Source: Candidatus Thorarchaeota archaeon (GTDB lineage Archaea > Asgardarchaeota > Thorarchaeia > Thorarchaeales > Thorarchaeaceae). From it: 6,557 nucleotides of DNA. The notes under the pieces are model-generated. The model saw only the letters and a list, made by a program, of their open reading frames with translations. It ran no database searches and was not told the DNA's origin. Below are positions 1 to 5,874 of this stretch, piece after piece. The translations under genes and the position numbers were made by a program. The stretch is from assembly GCA_016840245.1 (NCBI GenBank), contig JAEOST010000753.1, forward strand, positions 1 to 6,557, written 5' to 3'. The stretch's first letter is position 1, and each line of letters starts with the position of its first letter.

Positions 1-19
1 ATCGATATAGGTGTAGTAT

Positions 20-937
20 ATGGCAGAGCCAGAAGTAAATGACAAGCTGTTAACTCTCGAAGAAGCAGTCAAGAAGATTCCTGATGGTGCTGGACTCTTC
101 TGGGGCGGATTTGGGTATCAACGAGCACCAATAGCCATCTCACATGAACTTGTTAGGCAGAAGAAACGCGACATCACAGTCTACACATGTGGGTCCGAGG
201 TAGACCTAGAGATCATGGCAGGTGCAGGAGTAGCTTCAAGATATGAGATTGCCTTCTCAGCAATAGAAGCATTGGGTCTCTCCAATAATATTAGGAGACG
301 AGTTGCGGAAGGAAAACTTCAGGTTGAAGACTATACGAACTTGGCAATGGCACTCCGACTTCTTGGAGGCGCACTGAATGTACCTTTCATGCCCCTTCGA
401 AGTATGATGGGAACCGATATGGTCAAACTTCGCCGATATCGCGGAGAAGGGAAATTGAAAGTAATCGATTGTCCTTTCACTGGTGACAAGATTACACTTG
501 TTCCATCTGTAAAACCTGATTTCAGCATAGTCCATGTCCAACGAGTCGACAAGACTGGAAATGCCCAAATCGATGGTATAGTTGGCGAGGATATTGAAGG
601 GTCTCGGTGTGGAAAGAAACTGATTGTGCTTGCAGAGGAGTTTATTGATGAAGAAGAAGTCAGAACCAATCCTGACCAGACAAAGATTCCTGCAATGTAT
701 GTTGACTACATTGTGAAGCTACCATTTGCTGCGCATCCTATGATGTGCCACAATTACTACGATTATGATCTTGAACATCTTCAACTCTTCCATAAGGCGA
801 CACGACAGGAAGAGACCTGGCAAGAATACTTGAACGAATACATTCTGGGTGTTGAGAATCATGAAGAATATCTCGAGCTTATCGGTGGAGAGAATCGACT
901 CAAAGAGATTCGAGCCCAGAAACCAAGGGGGTACTAA
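20..937 (+). CDS. gctA: Glutaconate-type CoA-transferase, subunit A (alpha)
   Basis: Alpha subunit of a class I CoA-transferase, which moves CoA between a carboxylic acid and an acyl-CoA donor in the cytoplasm; the best-known relative is glutaconate CoA-transferase of glutamate-fermenting bacteria. The 305 residues cover the family's usual length (about 320). Visible family features are a glycine-rich loop near residues 28-32 (WGGFG), the segment GKLQVEDY (98-105), VPFMPLRSMMGTD (121-133), the IVHVQ strand (170-174) followed by an NAQIDG-type turn, AEEFIDEEEVR (205-215) and FAAHP (236-240), which line up with remembered Acidaminococcus GctA. The start is ATG at 20: an in-frame TAG lies at 14-16 and GGTG at 10-13 is a good ribosome site. 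The stop is two bases before subunit B, so the pair is co-transcribed. True substrate is unknown; the related IpdA hydrolase subunit of steroid degradation is the main alternative. The promoter lies outside the window. Confidence 0.9.
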   Translation: MAEPEVNDKLLTLEEAVKKIPDGAGLFWGGFGYQRAPIAISHELVRQKKRDITVYTCGSEVDLEIMAGAGVASRYEIAFSAIEALGLSNNIRRRVAEGKLQVEDYTNLAMALRLLGGALNVPFMPLRSMMGTDMVKLRRYRGEGKLKVIDCPFTGDKITLVPSVKPDFSIVHVQRVDKTGNAQIDGIVGEDIEGSRCGKKLIVLAEEFIDEEEVRTNPDQTKIPAMYVDYIVKLPFAAHPMMCHNYYDYDLEHLQLFHKATRQEETWQEYLNEYILGVENHEEYLELIGGENRLKEIRAQKPRGY

Positions 938-939
938 TC

Positions 940-1710
940 ATGGTTGAATACACTAAGACAGAATTTCTAATTGCTTGTGCATCTAGTCACGTACGCGATG
1001 GTGAGAACGTATTTGGTGGAACAGGTATGCCCCTGCTAGCTGCATTGCTTGCGAAAGAGTCGCATGCTCCTAGATCTAATCTAATCTCTGAAGCTGGATT
1101 CATTGATGCGAAACCTGCAGAAGTACCACTATCTGTTGCAGATACAAGATATTACCTGGGATGCTCTGCAGCCATTGGGCTCATTGAGACCCTTGGTTTC
1201 CTTCTACAAGGTGGGCGAATTGATGTTGGCTTCTTGGGTGCAGCTCAGATTGATGAGTATGGGAATCTCAATACAAGCTACATTGGTCCTTACGATGCAC
1301 CCAAAGTGAAACTACCTGGAAGTGGTGGTGGTAACGATATCGCTTCATCCGCGAAGCGACTCATCATCATGATGGCACACGATAAGAGGAAATTCGTGAA
1401 GAAGCTTGATTATATGACCAGTCCCGGACATCTTGAAGGTCCAGGGTCTCGCGAGAAATGGTCTCTTGTTGGTAATGGTCCAGAGGTTGTTATCACTGAT
1501 ATGTGTCAGTTTGACTTTGAACCAGAGACCCTGAAGATTCGTTTGAAGTCTGTTCATCCCGGTTTCACAGTCAATGATGTTCTTGAGAATATCATGTTCG
1601 ACCTGATAGTTCCAGATGATGTTCCAACAACTCCTGAACCAACACAAGAGCAGATAGACATCATGCATAAACTGGATCCCAAGGGGATCTATCTTGGAAA
1701 GGGTGGGTAA
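940..1710 (+). CDS. gctB: Glutaconate-type CoA-transferase, subunit B (beta)
   Basis: Beta subunit partnering the gene just upstream; in this family it supplies the glutamate that forms the covalent glutamyl-CoA thioester. That residue is visible as Glu51 in NLISEAGFID, matching Glu54 in the VESGLMD segment of Acidaminococcus GctB. Other family landmarks are GGTGMPLLAA (26-35), FLGAAQIDEYGNLN (98-111), the glycine-rich GSGGGNDIAS (127-136), the LIIMMAHDKRKFV stretch (141-153) and SPGHLEGPGSRE (161-172). At 256 residues it is full length (family about 265). ATG at 940 is preceded by a run of five G at 927-931 serving as ribosome site, with only two bases after the upstream stop. Presence of the catalytic Glu favours true CoA-transferase activity over the IpdB-type hydrolase, which as I recall lacks it. 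Substrate (glutaconate, another dicarboxylate, or an aromatic or steroid breakdown product) cannot be read from the sequence. Confidence 0.9.
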   Translation: MVEYTKTEFLIACASSHVRDGENVFGGTGMPLLAALLAKESHAPRSNLISEAGFIDAKPAEVPLSVADTRYYLGCSAAIGLIETLGFLLQGGRIDVGFLGAAQIDEYGNLNTSYIGPYDAPKVKLPGSGGGNDIASSAKRLIIMMAHDKRKFVKKLDYMTSPGHLEGPGSREKWSLVGNGPEVVITDMCQFDFEPETLKIRLKSVHPGFTVNDVLENIMFDLIVPDDVPTTPEPTQEQIDIMHKLDPKGIYLGKGG

Positions 1711-2462
1711 TGCTGGACGAAAGTGGCTTCCGTCTGAGCCGCTACAAGGCTATAGTATTTGATTTGGATTCCACACTGACAGATACTCAGAGGTATCCCC
1801 TCCAAGCATCAATGTGGTTATTGGAAAAAATCACTGATGATGTTGACTCGATTGGAGAGGAGTATCTAAACAACCTCATCATAAACTATCGAAAGGGTAT
1901 CAAGGAGATAGTTGAAGGAGCTGAGTACAGGACACCATATGATGTTGTCAAGCGCGCAATAATGGAATCACTGCAAGCAGTGGATCTGGAGGCTGACTCT
2001 GGTCTACTTGAAGAAGCTACTCGGCTATTCAGATGGTTACACGTGGAGAATTCCAAAGTATATCCCGGAGTTGAATCTCTCCTACTCAAACTTCAAGGTA
2101 ATGGCATGCAACTTGGAGTTATTACAAACAGCTTCGAGAAACATCTCCATATTATCCTCAACAAACTCAAACTGACTAACTTCTTTCAATGCCTAGTTGA
2201 CGGAGGGGATGTCAAGACATTCAAACCGAGTCCTGCACCATTTCAACACGTGTTGGACTGCCTTGAGGTTTCAGCCCATGAAGCGCTCTTTGTTGGTGAT
2301 GAATACTATGCAGATATCTTTGGAGCAACATCAGTAGGTATGGACGCTATCTGGGTCAATAATCGAGGTGGTGATCTTGAGAAGGCTGTTTCAAAATACG
2401 GTGAAGCATCTCGACCTCTCAAGGTCATTGAATCTGTTTCTGAACTAGAGGCATTCCTGTAG
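1710..2462 (+). CDS. HAD-superfamily phosphatase (subfamily I, phosphoglycolate phosphatase-like)
   Basis: Soluble haloacid dehalogenase-type hydrolase, most likely a phosphatase acting on a small phosphorylated metabolite. All four HAD motifs are present: motif I FDLDST (nucleophile Asp18, acid/base Asp20, Thr22), motif II VITNS (Thr139), motif III Lys172 in FKPSP, and motif IV VGDEYYAD (Asp197 and Asp202 for magnesium). The helical insert between motifs I and II (about residues 28-115) is the alpha-helical cap of subfamily I, and the 250-residue length is typical. The ATG shares its A with the last base of the gctB stop codon (TAATG), and GGGTGGG at 1701-1707 inside gctB is the ribosome site, so translation is probably coupled to the CoA-transferase. 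That coupling suggests a linked role, perhaps metabolite repair or removal of a phosphorylated intermediate, but this is inference. HAD substrates are not predictable from motifs alone. Confidence 0.85.
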   Translation: MLDESGFRLSRYKAIVFDLDSTLTDTQRYPLQASMWLLEKITDDVDSIGEEYLNNLIINYRKGIKEIVEGAEYRTPYDVVKRAIMESLQAVDLEADSGLLEEATRLFRWLHVENSKVYPGVESLLLKLQGNGMQLGVITNSFEKHLHIILNKLKLTNFFQCLVDGGDVKTFKPSPAPFQHVLDCLEVSAHEALFVGDEYYADIFGATSVGMDAIWVNNRGGDLEKAVSKYGEASRPLKVIESVSELEAFL

Positions 2463-2555
2463 TTAGCATCCGATGTATTACCTCCGAACAATGGTTATTA
2501 GCCATTTACAAGACATCACTATTGCTACCACAGAAGTATAGGAGACCTGAGTATA

Positions 2556-3005
2556 TTGAGCGGTAAGAATGAATTTGACGGACCTATGAAGGCTCGCTCA
2601 GACCTAGTTGACATGCTCAAAGCTAGTCCAGAGAACACAGCTGCAATTGTTACTCTGATCAAGGATGAGCTTCAAGAATTACAGGATAAAGAAGCAGTAT
2701 CCCGCGTATCTGGAACTATCAATTCTGTAGCTGCAGATAGTGGTACATCTGCGGAAGTAAAGGATAACGTCCTATACTGGCTGACACAGACAAGCCTTGA
2801 TGCACGACAAATGATAATGGTTCGTACAATCGAAGAACTTCTTGGTATCGAGGAATGCAAGCTACCAACACTCAATGCTCTTGCAGAGATCTCTTCAAAG
2901 GACAATGTTGACATGGTCATGGAATGGGTCAATCGCAGTATTATGACTCTCAACCAAGCTGTCTATGTTCTACTCTTTCCAGAATCCTCTGATGCTCTGA
3001 AGTAG
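2556..3005 (+). CDS. Hypothetical small, probably helical protein
   Basis: I do not recognise this protein. It has 149 residues, no signal peptide and no membrane segment, so it is probably cytoplasmic. It is rich in Leu, Ala, Glu, Asp, Ser and Met with few glycines or prolines, and looks like a bundle of amphipathic helices (for example residues 11-24, 28-45, 68-80, 82-96 and 116-130). There is one cysteine (in IEECKL) and no visible catalytic or nucleotide-binding motif. The start chosen is TTG at 2556 with GGAG at 2541-2544, a rather long spacing of 11 bases; the first ATG, at 2586, has no ribosome site and would remove ten residues. It follows the HAD gene after 93 bases, so it may have its own promoter, and it converges with the TPR gene, the two stops being ten bases apart. 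A small regulatory or adaptor protein is conceivable but unsupported. Confidence 0.65.
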   Translation: MSGKNEFDGPMKARSDLVDMLKASPENTAAIVTLIKDELQELQDKEAVSRVSGTINSVAADSGTSAEVKDNVLYWLTQTSLDARQMIMVRTIEELLGIEECKLPTLNALAEISSKDNVDMVMEWVNRSIMTLNQAVYVLLFPESSDALK

Positions 3006-3015
3006 AGAGAGTTTC

Positions 3016-3306
3016 CTATAGCTTAAGGTTTGGCATGTTTTTACGAATGTGTTTTTCCCAAGAAGGTTTCAGTTCCATTGCTTTCTTAGCACATACAAGT
3101 GATTCGTCAAGCTTCCCTAATTTGTACAGCAATAGTGCTTTGTAGTACCACGCTTCTTGGTATTCTGGATTTATCTTTAATGATTCTGAGTATGCTTTAA
3201 GAGCTCCCTCCGTGTCACCCATTTTTTCACGAATGCGACCTTGCTGGTACCAATCGTGCTCGGTGTAGTCTTCTGTTTCTGCGGACAATGTTACTTCTAT
3301 CCCCAT
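3016..3306 (-). CDS. Small TPR-repeat protein
   Basis: A 96-residue protein made almost entirely of two tetratricopeptide repeats, at about residues 17-48 and 49-82. The repeat signature is visible as W..QG.....GD...A...Y..SL.INP and W..KA.....GK...S...A..A.EL.P. TPR pairs bind short peptide segments and act as adaptors in protein complexes; two repeats plus a short capping tail is near the lower limit for a stable fold. There is no signal peptide or membrane segment, so it is likely cytoplasmic. ATG at 3304-3306 is the only good start. There is no clear Shine-Dalgarno, and a TATA-like element centred about 24 bases upstream suggests a leaderless or nearly leaderless message. It is convergent with the gene at 2556-3005 and divergent from the exported protein at 3506, so it is probably transcribed alone. 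The binding partner is unknown. Confidence 0.8.
   Translation of the reverse strand: MGIEVTLSAETEDYTEHDWYQQGRIREKMGDTEGALKAYSESLKINPEYQEAWYYKALLLYKLGKLDESLVCAKKAMELKPSWEKHIRKNMPNLKL
3038..3056 (+). terminator. Candidate archaeal poly-T terminator for the 2556-3005 gene
   Basis: Two runs of five T on the plus strand (3038-3042 and 3052-3056) begin about 33 bases after the stop codon at 3005. Archaeal RNA polymerase commonly terminates at such T-runs. They lie inside the convergent TPR gene, where they encode lysine-rich codons on the other strand, so they may simply be coding sequence. Confidence 0.3.
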
Positions 3307-3325
3307 CTAGCTCTCTGCGTGAGGG

Positions 3326-3333
3326 TTAATAAA
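3326..3333 (-). promoter_or_regulatory. TATA-like box for the TPR gene
   Basis: Read on the minus strand the bases are TTTATTAA. The centre lies about 24 bases before the ATG at 3306, which would place transcription start (usually 25-27 bases from the TATA centre) at or beside the start codon. No convincing BRE is visible upstream, so this is a moderate call. Confidence 0.4.
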
Positions 3334-3465
3334 CTGAATCCCCGTAACAGCAAGATTAATTCGTCTGTAGATAAGAATTCAAAGCATCCATAAAATCTCT
3401 TTTTACCGAAAGGACCCGCATAACTCTTCTAGACCCCTCCAGCTTCCTATACTCTAAAATTGTCA

Positions 3466-3499
3466 TTATAAATAGATGATTCGCATTCTATTTTGGTGA
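3466..3499 (+). promoter_or_regulatory. TATA box and Shine-Dalgarno setting the start of the exported protein
   Basis: TTATAAATA at 3466-3474 fits the archaeal TATA box and predicts transcription start near 3495-3497. GGTGA at 3495-3499 matches the archaeal anti-Shine-Dalgarno and lies six bases before CTG at 3506. The predicted transcript would begin at or next to the ribosome site, giving a very short leader, and would exclude the ATG at 3476. Confidence 0.5.
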
Positions 3500-3505
3500 C
3501 CACTA

Positions 3506-4684
3506 CTGAAACATTCACGAACAGTCTTTCTTACAATCTTGCTTTCGCTCTTCCTTACACAACCCCTTGTGATTACAGTTAGCGCCCAGGGTGATATGCA
3601 AGGCTCTGGACATATGATGCAAGACCCGCAACGTGATAGCGAAGGATCCGTCTGGATCAATACAGATGTTATCACTATCATGTCAAGCGGCGAGATGCCT
3701 ATGTTCCATTTTTGGTTTGCTAATGACGATAATGGTTCCTATGCGAAGTTTTTGGCTCAATATGTCACGCTGATTGAGTTTGAAGATTCTAATGGAGATG
3801 GAGCGTTTCAATCTGATGAGATTCTCTATCACGCCCCTCTTGCATCATACGAGTGGACTGTTCAAACAGGCACGGTCACCGAGGATGGCATAACAACAGA
3901 AGTGTGGTTGAAATACACCAAAGGTGGTTCAATAACTGGTGGAGGGGACCCTGTGGGCCCAGGACAACCTGGTAGCCCCGGACAGGGTCATATGCACAAT
4001 CAGAGCATTCAAGCTTCTGATCGATTTGAAAATGTTACACTTCAAATCTGGGCTCACATCTATCTTAACGACTATGAGGGTAGTGTTACAGATGACGAAG
4101 GCGTTAAAGCTACATATGTGGTAGACGCAGTCTCAGAACTAAAGATGGATATTGAGATTGGCAACTTTCCATTCTCATCCGAAGACACCAGCGTTGCTAT
4201 CGAGACCATTCTTCGAGAAGATATGGCAAGCGATCCTCAGAATAGGATGCAGTTCATGTACCAGACACGAGAACAATTTCGTAATGTTTCATGTAACTCC
4301 AATATGAACTGGTCAACACCAGGCGGTAACGAAACACGATTTCAGAGAATGAACAATACCAATGTTCAACAAATCGACTTTGTAGATGTCGAAACTGAAG
4401 TCGCTAGTGGTTTCTTCAAATGGTTAGATACCGCTACCATTACTTGGCCTGGCGGTGAAACAGAATCAGTTGAAGTCGCTGCATCCTATGTGCCTATTGG
4501 TACCGGTCTCTCGGTATATCTCTCGTATCCACATTTTGATGGAGGAAGTCTGCTTCATGATCCATCAATAGGTGTGTACGAATCTCAAGCTCCTCCTTCT
4601 CAGGTCAACACTGACTACCTACTCTTGTTGGGAATCGGGATTGTAGGTATTCTAGCAATAGCGGTTGGGTTGAAGAGGAAGTAA
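3506..4684 (+). CDS. Exported, C-terminally membrane-anchored protein with EF-hand-like loop
   Basis: Unrecognised surface protein. From CTG at 3506 it has 392 residues: a basic n-region (KHSR) and hydrophobic core ending near an SAQ cleavage-like site (about residue 28), a long extracellular part, then a membrane helix (about 371-388) and a basic KRK tail at the C terminus. Starting at TTG 3539 would give 381 residues, lose the basic n-region and leave no ribosome site, so CTG with GGTGA at 3495-3499 is preferred; the frame is open back to TGA 3497-3499. The loop DSNGDGAFQSDE (94-105) fits the EF-hand/dockerin calcium consensus. A Gly/Pro-rich linker spans about 140-162. At least seven N-x-S/T sequons suggest N-glycosylation, and Met/His-rich patches occur (GHMM, MPMFH, GHMH). 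It has its own TATA box and a strong terminator, so it is likely monocistronic. Function unknown; calcium- or metal-binding cell-surface roles are inference. Confidence 0.75.
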   Translation: MKHSRTVFLTILLSLFLTQPLVITVSAQGDMQGSGHMMQDPQRDSEGSVWINTDVITIMSSGEMPMFHFWFANDDNGSYAKFLAQYVTLIEFEDSNGDGAFQSDEILYHAPLASYEWTVQTGTVTEDGITTEVWLKYTKGGSITGGGDPVGPGQPGSPGQGHMHNQSIQASDRFENVTLQIWAHIYLNDYEGSVTDDEGVKATYVVDAVSELKMDIEIGNFPFSSEDTSVAIETILREDMASDPQNRMQFMYQTREQFRNVSCNSNMNWSTPGGNETRFQRMNNTNVQQIDFVDVETEVASGFFKWLDTATITWPGGETESVEVAASYVPIGTGLSVYLSYPHFDGGSLLHDPSIGVYESQAPPSQVNTDYLLLLGIGIVGILAIAVGLKRK

Positions 4685-4686
4685 AC

Positions 4687-4729
4687 ATTGGTAGTGAGTT
4701 GACTCCGAGACTCACTACCAATCCATTTT
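4687..4729 (+). terminator. Hairpin plus T-run terminator after the exported protein gene
   Basis: A perfect 13-bp inverted repeat (ATTGGTAGTGAGT at 4687-4699 and its complement at 4710-4722) encloses a 10-base loop and is followed by five T at 4725-4729. It begins two bases after the stop at 4684. The T-run on the plus strand side shows it terminates transcription of the upstream gene and insulates the regulator at 4781. Confidence 0.75.
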
Positions 4730-4780
4730 TGTACATAACTGAAATGCCTAATTGATAATGATTGATGCTTTAATGATGCG

Positions 4781-5797
4781 ATGATGACTGGAGTTACCGA
4801 AAAAATGCAGCGCCGATACATCCCCCTCATTCTACTATCCCTCCTAATAGTGATACCATTATTCACTACTCAAGGAGAAGGATATGTTCTCCAGTCCGAG
4901 GATGTAGTCTTTGACCCTGTTTCTATCGCTACCAGACTAAACACAAATGGTACAACCAATGTGGAGTTTTCTGCTCAAGCAGTTAATCATGGATTGAATC
5001 CCATCTCAAGCATCAGTATTCGTATTGACTCGGTACAAGTGTATCTTGATTCTTCACAGGTTGATGATATTCCTATACCTGCTACGCTCAACATCCAGGA
5101 GCGCTATTCTACAGTTACTATTCAGCTTGAAACACCTCTAGCTGTTGATGATTCCATTTGGATTCATCTACTCCTTAGAATGACTGATCTGCAATCCGAA
5201 GCTGGTCCTACTCCTGAGGGAGATGCAACCCTTTCCGATTTCATCTTCTATGTTAGGCCACTTTCAGCATACTCGAATTTCACATTGACAGTGTATCTTC
5301 CTCCCGAATCCACTTTATCACAACAATCAGTCACACCGCTTTTTCCTCAAGCATCATCTAATTTCACAGACGGTCGCTCAATGGCTTTCTCATGGTATGT
5401 AAACCTTTTACAATCTGGCCAGGAAAAGGTGTTCATTGTTCGGTATCAGGTCCCATTGCACGATTCATCCGTCGTTGGTGTTGGTGGTGCTGAATTAATT
5501 ATAATCGGTGGTGCTTTCTTGGGACTTGGTCTGATCCTCGGATACTTTGGACCCAAGATGGTATCGAAACTACGTGAGATTGGACGGGTCAGAATCGTAG
5601 GTATAACTTCTGAAGAGGAAGAGGTTATGGACACAATCCGTGTAAAAGGAGGGTCATGCCCTCAGAAGGATCTCTATCGTGATCTCAATATGTCTCAAGC
5701 AAAAGTCAGTCTTATTCTAACTGCACTGGAAGAGCGAGGTTTAGTTCGAAGATTCAAAGATGGTAGAGAGAATACGGTCCACATCATTGAAGAATAG
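4781..5797 (+). CDS. Membrane-anchored winged-helix regulator with extracellular domain
   Basis: Likely one-component membrane transcription regulator. Order in 338 residues: signal sequence with basic n-region QRR (10-12) and hydrophobic core (13-29), an extracellular beta-rich domain (about 33-228) with three N-x-S/T sequons (Asn56, 166, 194), a membrane helix (about 233-257), a short basic linker, then a winged helix-turn-helix (about 277-338). The last shows the usual pattern: EEEVMDTIR first helix, GG turn, [19 protein letters not shown] helix-turn-helix, LEERGLVRR helix and a wing ending VHIIEE, as in MarR/IclR-type domains fused to archaeal membrane proteins. The extracellular domain is not recognised. 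The start is uncertain: ATG 4781 or 4784, or ATG 4805 (residue 9), which has GGAG at 4790-4793 eleven bases upstream and gives a compact signal peptide. The terminator just upstream implies an own promoter. Targets unknown; the adjacent mutase promoter is a candidate. Confidence 0.8.
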   Translation: MMTGVTEKMQRRYIPLILLSLLIVIPLFTTQGEGYVLQSEDVVFDPVSIATRLNTNGTTNVEFSAQAVNHGLNPISSISIRIDSVQVYLDSSQVDDIPIPATLNIQERYSTVTIQLETPLAVDDSIWIHLLLRMTDLQSEAGPTPEGDATLSDFIFYVRPLSAYSNFTLTVYLPPESTLSQQSVTPLFPQASSNFTDGRSMAFSWYVNLLQSGQEKVFIVRYQVPLHDSSVVGVGGAELIIIGGAFLGLGLILGYFGPKMVSKLREIGRVRIVGITSEEEEVMDTIRVKGGSCPQKDLYRDLNMSQAKVSLILTALEERGLVRRFKDGRENTVHIIEE

Positions 5798-5813
5798 CTA
5801 TTTCTCCCTCTAT

Positions 5814-5829
5814 CGAAAGCCTTTATATC
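5814..5829 (+). promoter_or_regulatory. BRE/TATA promoter of the mutase small subunit-meaB operon
   Basis: CGAAAGC (5814-5820) resembles the purine-rich TFB-recognition element, directly followed by the TATA-like TTTATATC (5822-5829). This predicts transcription start near 5851, giving a leader of about 24 bases that contains GAGGTG at 5864-5869. It is the clearest archaeal promoter in the window. Confidence 0.65.
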
Positions 5830-5839
5830 ACAACAAAGG

Positions 5840-5852
5840 GATTCGCCGAATC
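5840..5852. promoter_or_regulatory. Candidate operator palindrome downstream of the TATA box
   Basis: GATTCGCCGAATC is a perfect 6-bp inverted repeat around one central base. It lies 11 bases after the TATA box and overlaps the predicted transcription start, a position where archaeal repressors block polymerase recruitment or escape. A dimeric winged-helix protein could bind it. It is short enough to be chance. Confidence 0.4.
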
Positions 5853-5874
5853 AGTAACAGGAAGAGGTGTACAC

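Noticed and set aside
257..669. Two overlapping minus-strand open frames inside the subunit A gene
   Set aside because: Both lie wholly within a full-length, clearly conserved CoA-transferase subunit; the translations look like antisense products.
2492..2504. Imperfect palindrome TGGTTATTAGCCA between the HAD gene and the 149-residue protein gene
   Set aside because: Arms need a G-T wobble, no T-run or clear TATA box is placed to give it a terminator or operator role, and this short a match is expected by chance.
3476..3499. Seven-codon upstream frame from ATG 3476 ending at TGA, in frame with the exported protein
   Set aside because: The TATA box at 3466-3474 overlaps its vicinity and predicts transcription starting downstream near 3495, so it would not be in the message. 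No reason to assume TGA recoding.
3466..3681. 71-codon open frame on the minus strand over the promoter and start of the exported protein gene
   Set aside because: It overlaps the TATA box, ribosome site and signal peptide of a better-supported gene, and its translation is Cys/Ser/Ile-rich with no recognisable pattern.
4750..4790. Repetitive GATGATG/TGATAATG tract before the regulator start
   Set aside because: Short, irregular repeats of ATG/TGA triplets; they blur the choice of start and TATA box but show no regular unit that would justify a repeat call.
4789..4830. Possible twin-arginine (Tat) signal at QRRYIPL in the regulator
   Set aside because: There is a pair of arginines, but the rest of the Tat consensus is missing, the core is very hydrophobic and the protein is membrane-anchored; an ordinary Sec signal is more likely.
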